Below are positions 57,820 through 64,000 of a stretch of DNA of 64,000 nt, in pieces (position 1 is the first letter of the stretch; the number at the start of each line of letters is the position of its first letter). The notes beneath the pieces are model-generated. The model ran no database searches and had not been told where the DNA came from. It worked only from the letters and a program-made list of their open reading frames with translations. Made by a program: the position numbers and the translations under genes. Source of the stretch: Trichosphaerium sp. ATCC 40318 (Eukaryota; Discosea; Flabellinia; Trichosidae); contig JALMLS010000487.1 of assembly GCA_038496445.1 (NCBI GenBank), positions 124,001-188,000 of the forward strand, in the 5' to 3' direction.

Positions 57820-58513
57820 TTACCGTTTAATATAAGTTTTATTCATAACAACTTTGTGTTTCTCTTTCAATGGCACTATCAATCCCATGATTCTTCCATT
57901 TTTCTTATCTATCACGGCTCTATATGCCACAAGATTATTACATTTATTGAAAGTTTCAGGCTCTATCGTTTCAGCCTTAGTGTACCAGTAGTACTTTATA
58001 TCTCTTGTTTCCGTTTCATGAGTTTTTATTACCCACCCCTTTTTTTTCTTCCTCTTCCTAGACAATCTCCACGTTCCTATTTTTTTATTAATTTTTCGAG
58101 AATTCCATAGCTAATAAAACATGTGGTATATATCTCATGGTACCTTTAGTCATGACATCCCTACCAAAGTAGTTGTATGTATAGTAGAAAAAGGTTCCGT
58201 CTTTCTTGAGAGTTATAGAGAAAGTTTGCGTTGGGATCTCTTTTGTGAGTACTTTTGTTTCGATTTCTCGAGTTAAACGGTAGTAAACAGCTTCGGAACT
58301 ATTTTCATAAAAGAGCATCAAAGAATAGTGGGCATAAGCAGAAAACCATCTCTTTGGCTTCATTTTTAGAACAACAGGCCATATTTGCAACGTTTTACGC
58401 ATATCGTTGCTTGTGGCAACCATATTCCAGTGTTTGTTGACTATTGAAGCTGTTAGGATCTCATTTTCTAAATAGCTGAATATTAACATCAAGCTATCGT
58501 GATCTAGTGACAT
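57820..58513 (-). CDS. Small F-box protein with a beta-rich C-terminal domain
   Basis: ATG at 58511-58513. The N-terminus (residues 3-38) is F-box-like: H-D-S-L-M-L-I-F-S-Y-L, I-V-N-K-H-W-N-M-V. Exon 1 joins an exon downstream (57820-about 58056) through C-A-T|GTTTTA...GGAAG, giving about 205 residues ending K-T-Y-I-K-R. The second half is strand-rich (G-T-F-F-Y-Y-T-Y-N-Y, K-Y-Y-W-Y-T-K, G-R-I-M-G-L-I-V-P-L), suggesting a small beta-barrel or FBA-like ligand domain. It is not related to the LRR F-box group. The substrate is unknown. Confidence 0.6.
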
Positions 58514-59093
58514 AGCGTTAATGAGTCTGTAAAATAACTACAGCCCTGACTTAAACAACGTACATTAAAGCAGTTTCACTGAAGCCGTTTTAATGTGGTC
58601 CTAAACGTTCTTTTACGTACACAGTTTTTCAAACAGATCAATCAGTGCTAGAAACTTCAACCACGTTATACATTTGAATTCGATTTGTTTCATTAGAAAA
58701 CTGTGAATAGCAAATTTTGGCATGATCCTGTTACTTATCTCTGTATAGTTTAAGCTCCTGTGTTTCCCTCCCTCTACTAGTGCAAGGGCACCTCTTCTGA
58801 TATGTTCGTGCAAGAGATTGTATGGACACCAACGAGGCAAGCCAATTCACTCGCACATAGTTTTGTAAACTGAAAACCAACATAAACTAGTATATACTCT
58901 CGTTGTACTATGTAAACTCCAACTTGTAAAACACAGTCGCCGCAGCTAGAACCATATTGTTGTGTTCTTGAGCAAATGACTATCTTTAGAGAATAGAGAA
59001 ATCTGTGAACAATAGTTCAATGTTTCAGCAGGTAAACTAAGTGAGAGCTTAAACAACAGATAAGTTGGTTTTTTGTTTTAAATCTAGATTATA
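58514..59093. other. Divergent spacer
   Basis: A minus-strand open frame at 58613-58840 lacks an ATG at its beginning and shows no domain. Otherwise this is a 580-nt spacer between divergent genes, with no CACGTG. Confidence 0.35.
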
Positions 59094-60856
59094 ATGGCTA
59101 GGCTTATCCTCATTCTTGGACTTGTTGTCGCTTTAGTATCAGCTGTATGTAACAATAATATCGACTGTAATATGTCTGGAAAATGCGTTCAAGGTGTTTG
59201 CGAGTGTGCAACAGGATTTACAGGTACTTGAGAGCGATTTAAAACAAGCAAACGCAAGTTTCTTCAAAAAATTTTAGAACACGTGTTTTTAACACCCTAC
59301 GCGCAACTCTATCAGTTCGAACTCCTGCCGTTAACTTGTAATTGTTTAGGCCCAAATTGTTCTAGATTATCATTTGGGAAGTCCCTTAGTTGTGGTAAAG
59401 GCGGTTTATGCATAAACAATAAAACAACGTGGTAAACGGTTACATAAAAAAAATACAAACGGCCAACGACGAAAAGTCGAAACACTTTTACGTGATTGTT
59501 CACGTGTACTTTTATTTCGCACTCTGCTAACCTTTTCTCGTTTTTCCTAGGGGTGGCTCGGTTATACAAGGAGATGATGGGCTATGGCATATGTTTGCAG
59601 CAGAAATGTCCAACGAATGTCATCTTGTTCCTTACTGGTTAACAAACAGCTTTGTTCGACATGCCGTAGCTGAAACACTAGATGGTCCATTTCAACCAAA
59701 AGATATAGCTCTAGCCCCACGTGATGGCACAGATTATTTCGATGAACAAACTGTCCATAATCCTAGTATATCAAGAGCTCCTGATGGAACTTACTTGTTG
59801 TTCTACATGGGATCTAAAGGAGATAAAACAAGGCCGAATTGCACCAAATCGCTAATATCCCAGAACCTTTTTTCTTCATTGGATAGTGCACCTTCTGCTG
59901 CAGCGATAAATCAACGTGTTGGGCTTGCAACATCAAAATCTCCGTGCGTTTTAGAAGATGTGTATGTAGTGTATAGTTGGTTAATACTATTGTAGGTATG
60001 GTCCTTGGAAGAGGCTTGATAATCCTATATTAGAACCATCTGCTACGAAAAGTTGGGATGATGAATTTGTTACAAATCCTTCCTCATATGTTTTCCCAAA
60101 TGGCACGATCCTCCTGATTTATAAAGGAAGGAGTAAAGAGAATTATTCACGGATGAGTACAGGCGTCGCTGTGGCGTCACACTACAGGTAAAATGTATAC
60201 AATAGTTGCTGAAAAAAAGCATCGTTACTCTTTTTTATTCAAAATTCACTCGTTGAGCTCGTAACCGACACTAGCCGGTTTTAATGTTTTTATTAGTGGT
60301 CCATATGAAAAGAAGAGTGAAGCACCTATTGATGTTCCAACACAATGTGAAGATGCCAGTATTTACAGAGACGAGAACGGTATTTTTCATACAATATTCC
60401 ATTGCAGTTGCACGTGCGTAACTTGTAACAATTTCCTAATTGAGTAAAACTATTTTCCTTTTGGTGCTCTGCACAATTGTTAATCCAACGTTTGAAGTTT
60501 AGCAAGAAAATTAGAGGAACAAAAAAATTGCTTTTGAGATTGGTTGTTCTTGCGAACTTACATTTATTTCAAGGTACCTAAGATCATGGTCCACGGATGG
60601 AATCACATGGCAAAAGAATTCTCAGGTATGTAGATATTTATTTTATTAGGTTATACTCAACCGCTGCAATTAGACGATAGACTGGTGTAACATTGAGTAT
60701 AAAGATGGAACATCAGAGGTACTAAGACGAAGAGAAAGACCAATGTGGATTTTGGACAAACAAGGAAAAGTAACTCATATGTCTAATGGTGTTATGCCTT
60801 CAGTAAAAACACATGATAATGGAAGGTGTTTCACCATGATGACACCGTTGTCATGA
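59094..60856 (+). CDS. Secreted EGF plus five-bladed beta-propeller protein (GH43-like)
   Basis: ATG at 59094 starts a signal peptide (L-I-L-I-L-G-L-V-V-A-L-V-S-A). An EGF-like module follows (C-N-M-S-G-K-C-V-Q-G-V-C-E-C, G-P-N-C). The later exons read as blades of a glycosidase-type propeller: G-D-D-G-L-W-H-M-F-A-A-E-M, H-N-P-S-I-S-R-A-P-D-G-T-Y, D-D-E-F-V-T-N-P-S-S, D-A-S-I-Y-R-D-E-N-G-I-F and Y-L-R-S-W-S-T-D-G-I-T-W. The N-P-S and E-D-A-S motifs are typical of GH43/GH117-like sugar hydrolases and of related uncharacterised secreted proteins. The stop is TGA 60854-60856. It probably acts on extracellular polysaccharides, but the catalytic residues could not be fixed. Confidence 0.75.
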
Positions 60857-61128
60857 ACTAAATAAAACTCTTTTACATTCTCGAAAAACGAGCTGTTAGT
60901 CGTTAGACAGTAGTAAAGAAAATCAAGCGTAGCAAACTGTTGAAGCATCTAGAAGTAGCTTTATTTTTCGGTGTTTTTTCTTATTTTTTTTTTTGAAAGA
61001 AAAAGATTGAACTTTGTTGTTGATTATATCTCCTCCTCTCTTAAGATTTTGAGAATCGTTGAACAGGTATTGGGGACATGTCTGAATCCTTTATAAATAG
61101 AATCATTAGAATAACAAGAATTGGTTGT

Positions 61129-64000
61129 TCAGTATAAAGGTACCCTTTCTTGTACAGAGTCATCTGATACTACTCGCTTTAGTACTTGCAGAATTTCTCC
61201 TGTGTCTATGAAGTGTGTAATAATATCAATGACTTCTTTATGTTTCATTCTTTCTGCATCAGATAGAGCCGTATTACCCCATCTATCAGTTGAGTCTACC
61301 TGGGCACCTAAAAACCAAAAGTAAGAAAAAAAAGAGAACGCAACAAAAAGAAGTTCAAACACGTTTATCGCTTTGATGTTCTTACCTGACTTTAATAAGT
61401 ATCTTACCATATCAGCTTTTCCACTTGCAGCGGCTAGTAAAATGTTAGATATCTTGGTAAGAGTATGAAGTGTAAAACTAACAACAAACCTAAATGAATG
61501 CCATATCGTTTATCATAATCACAAATATTTACATCAAGTTTTTTATAGTTAAGAACATGCTTAACAGTATTAAAATCGCCTAAGAAAAAATGACATAAGT
61601 AATTGAACAACTATAAACCACTGAGCAAAAAAAAACTCTCAGATGATGCTGAAAGACAGTTTTTTGAAAAATGTAAATAAAAAAAAGAACAATCTAGTTT
61701 GGTACATACCATGTGCGCATGCACTAAGAAATTCTGAAATATCAGTGTGTCTAGTACCACAATAACGTCTTGGATCTATCTTGTTTTCAACACTACCCTC
61801 TAAAGTTTTTTATGTGAGTTCACGATGAACAATAATCAAATACACTTTTGGTTTTTTTTTCATGATTCTTTTTGTTTTTTTGATTTAATTTAAATTGCGA
61901 ATTCAAAAAAACATATAAAAGTCGGTCTGGTACCAGAGTATGCTTCAGCGGTTGAATCATAAGCGTGTAGATTAAACTTTGCGGAAAATAATTTACAAAA
62001 TTCTAGAGCTCTTGTACTGATAGAATTACGATCAAGTCGTGAAGAGTAAACGGCCATTCCCTTTTGATTGCATTAGCGCACCATACATCATCTGCGATGT
62101 TAAACGTACCATAACACCAGGTATTACAATGATAAGAGCACCACTTCTACTGCATTTGGCTGGAAGACCAACAGAGAAAACAAACTCTCCTGAAAAGTCG
62201 TGCATACCGCATGTTGCCATTAGAGACAAACAGTTGCGCACATACCGTACAGAGAAAACACGTTCGCCTAGATGGCGTTAGTTTGGGTAAAATTAAAAAT
62301 GCAAAAAGATTTCTAGCGAAGAATGGTTTCGATCCATTGACCTTTGGGTTATGGGCCCAACACGCTCCCTGCTGCGCCACTTCGCTTTTTACGTTGTGAA
62401 CTAAACGGATCGGAAAGTAGTCTTTCGAGACCAACGCAAAGACCCGTATTGACTTTACGTACCCGTCATTGGGTTAATACCGCCATTTGCCAAAGTTGCA
62501 GCTGCAATCGACATGGTCCGTGTGCTCCATTCCATACAACAGCACTGAAAGAACATGTCCAAATCCATATTCAAATCTGCTTTTGGAGGAAAGGCGTTTT
62601 CTTCTTGCTAAGCTTTGGTTTAGCGTTCTAGCAGACTAATAATAACCATTCGCACCATCATGTATGCTATTGCTTTTGCTTGTACAGATGCTCTTCGTAC
62701 TTCAAGGTAAGCTGTATTGGAAAATGCAGGAGGAGAACCTAGGCGACTAATTAAATGTATTTGCTCAATTACATAAAAAACAACTCACCTGCTAGCTTCT
62801 CATACATATCACGGATGAAAGAGAATCGCTACTCAAACGTCAACTTTGTTTCAAATGATTTCATGCCAATATTAACGTACATCACTATCTTCAAGGTCTG
62901 GACGAAGCATACAAGCTGCAGTTATAGCTCCAGAGTCTGTCATTGGATTATGAGGTTTGTTATCTGAGTTAAGCTCCATTTCATTCCATCCCCTTCCACT
63001 TGGTTCACGACCAATATATTTATGGACATATTCTTCACCATGTAATTCCTTGAAGAAACATATTAGACTCAAACACTTTTTCATAAAGATGCTGTACGCA
63101 CTTGAGCAATACAGTAATTAAACGGGTAGCAACAATCGTCCATGACGACGTTAACCTCAGAATCACCATAATCAAATTGCTGACCATCAATAGAACAAAT
63201 GGATACGCCGTACTATAAAGTTGGTAAAAAAAATGGGCAAAAGAAAAGCAATTAAAAAAAAGGATTGTACCAAGTCGGTATCAGTCTTAGCATAACTTCG
63301 AATAAACGAAGAGTTAGCACCGCTTTGCATATTCTTTGTCTTGTTGTAGCATTGTATAACTGTTTCTGTAAATCTTGCCCAGTTAGGTACTATTAGTCTA
63401 CCAGTAAAAGCATTGTTTATCAAAGAACTGTACTAAAGAATAAGTCAGTTTCTCTGAACCAAAAACGAGATATGCCTACCGCCAGCTTTTGCTTGAATAC
63501 ATCAAAGTCAAAAAAATCTGGTAATTGTGATACTGTTGGTTTTAATCTCCTATCTTTACTCTTTATACCAAGAGTTGCCAGTATTTTAGTTAGAGTTTTC
63601 CTGGCACCGTAGTATTAGTAAACTATGTTCCAACAAAAAATAAATGTACCTTGACACTTTGCCAGTGCTTCCTACATCCAAGAAATTCCAGATGTTTGTT
63701 GCAACATCCACTGGTTCATTCTTACTTTCTGTTTGCTCATAGGCTTTTATTATTTCGAGAACTTCAGTGTGACCTTCACGCAATGCATCATCAAGTGGTG
63801 TGCCACCTAGAAATTTATATTAATAAAGAAAAATAATTCGTCAACTTTTGTTTGTCTTACCAAGATGGTCACATAATGTAGGATCAGCACCCATCTTTAG
63901 CAAATAGCTTACAATTTCAGTGTGTCCCTCAGACGCTGCTATATGCAGAGCAGAACGTTTATCGTAATCAACCTTTCAAGCAGAATTAGAAATTGAAAAA
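61129..64000 (-). CDS. Ankyrin-flanked glutaminase-like pseudoenzyme (5' end outside the window)
   Basis: This minus-strand gene enters from the right edge and stops at 61129. The N-terminal part in the window has ankyrin repeats ([22 protein letters not shown]). An EF-hand-like helical region follows (63480-63700), then the glutaminase fold (62040-63420): [49 protein letters not shown]-terminal ankyrins follow (61130-61560). The fold matches animal GLS. The active-site Ser and Lys of Q-S-C-V-K-P are replaced (D-D-C-C-Y-P), and several other catalytic residues are changed too. It is therefore probably a scaffold or sensor, not an enzyme. An intron (62268-62462) holds a tRNA gene. Confidence 0.85.
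62315..62386 (-). tRNA. Initiator tRNA-Met (anticodon CAT), nested in an intron
   Basis: A 72-nt cloverleaf on the minus strand. The acceptor stem AGCGAAG/CTTCGCT includes an A1-T72 pair. The anticodon stem TTGGG/CCCAA carries loop CCCATAA with anticodon CAT. The T arm contains A-T-C-G-A-A-A-C, with A in place of the usual T at the first TpsiC position. The A1-U72 pair, the three G-C pairs in the anticodon stem and the A-type T loop are eukaryotic initiator hallmarks. It sits on the sense strand inside the 62268-62462 intron of the glutaminase-like gene. Confidence 0.95.

Noticed and set aside
57274-58110. Aromatic-rich plus-strand frames
   Set aside because: They are AT-rich and partly antisense to the F-box gene at 57820-58513, and no splice pattern links them.

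Overview
The window is nuclear DNA of a unicellular eukaryote. Genes are AT-rich and broken by many short introns (about 22 to 200 nt, GT...AG, very often with a GTACG or GTAAG donor and a T-rich tail before AG). TAA, TAG and TGA all act as stops. The gene set (heterotrimeric G alpha, class C GPCR, Rho and RhoGEF, CENP-O, a probable HPS3, a metazoan-type glutaminase fold, Mucin2_WxxW domains) suggests a heterotrophic protist with an opisthokont- or amoebozoan-like repertoire. The sequence alone does not fix the species. No plastid, viral or bacterial gene block was seen.

Layout. 1-2.3 kb: ends of poorly defined genes. 2.3-5.6 kb (+): vWA / U-box / amidotransferase-like protein. 5.9-7.8 kb (+): secreted beta-helix membrane protein (copy A). 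8.1-13.8 kb (-): a large receptor with a parallel beta-helix ectodomain, a GABA-B-type seven-helix domain and a coiled-coil tail. 14.2-15.2 kb (-): F-box/LRR protein. 16.1-21.2 kb (-): HPS3-like BLOC-2 subunit. 22.4-24.8 kb (+): divergent G alpha. 26.8-28.7 kb (-): inverted copy B of the beta-helix gene. 29.0-35.5 kb: three more F-box/LRR genes, a tRNA-Thr and a decayed pogo-type transposase. 36.0-42.3 kb (-): N-acetylneuraminate lyase, a DH-PH RhoGEF and a D-W-Y repeat protein. 42.7-45.5 kb (+): Rho-type GTPase and CENP-O. 47.0-50.5 kb (+): WD-repeat protein with a peroxiredoxin-like tail. 51.6-52.5 kb (+): Mucin2_WxxW surface protein. 52.9-54.4 kb (-): fifth F-box/LRR gene. 55.3-57.3 kb (+): SDR9C dehydrogenase. 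57.8-58.5 kb (-): small F-box protein. 59.1-60.9 kb (+): EGF plus beta-propeller glycosidase-like protein. 61.1-64 kb (-): ankyrin/glutaminase-like pseudoenzyme whose intron holds an initiator tRNA-Met gene.

Three themes link the genes. The first is signalling: a beta-helix class C receptor and a G alpha with an altered catalytic site lie within about 15 kb and are bracketed by inverted copies of a related beta-helix gene. The second is fast-evolving substrate recognition: five F-box genes carry near-identical 21-residue LRR units. The third is a genome-wide quirk: the palindrome CACGTG is strongly over-represented in introns and spacers. Exon boundaries below were inferred by hand from reading frame and splice consensus, so individual junctions may be off.
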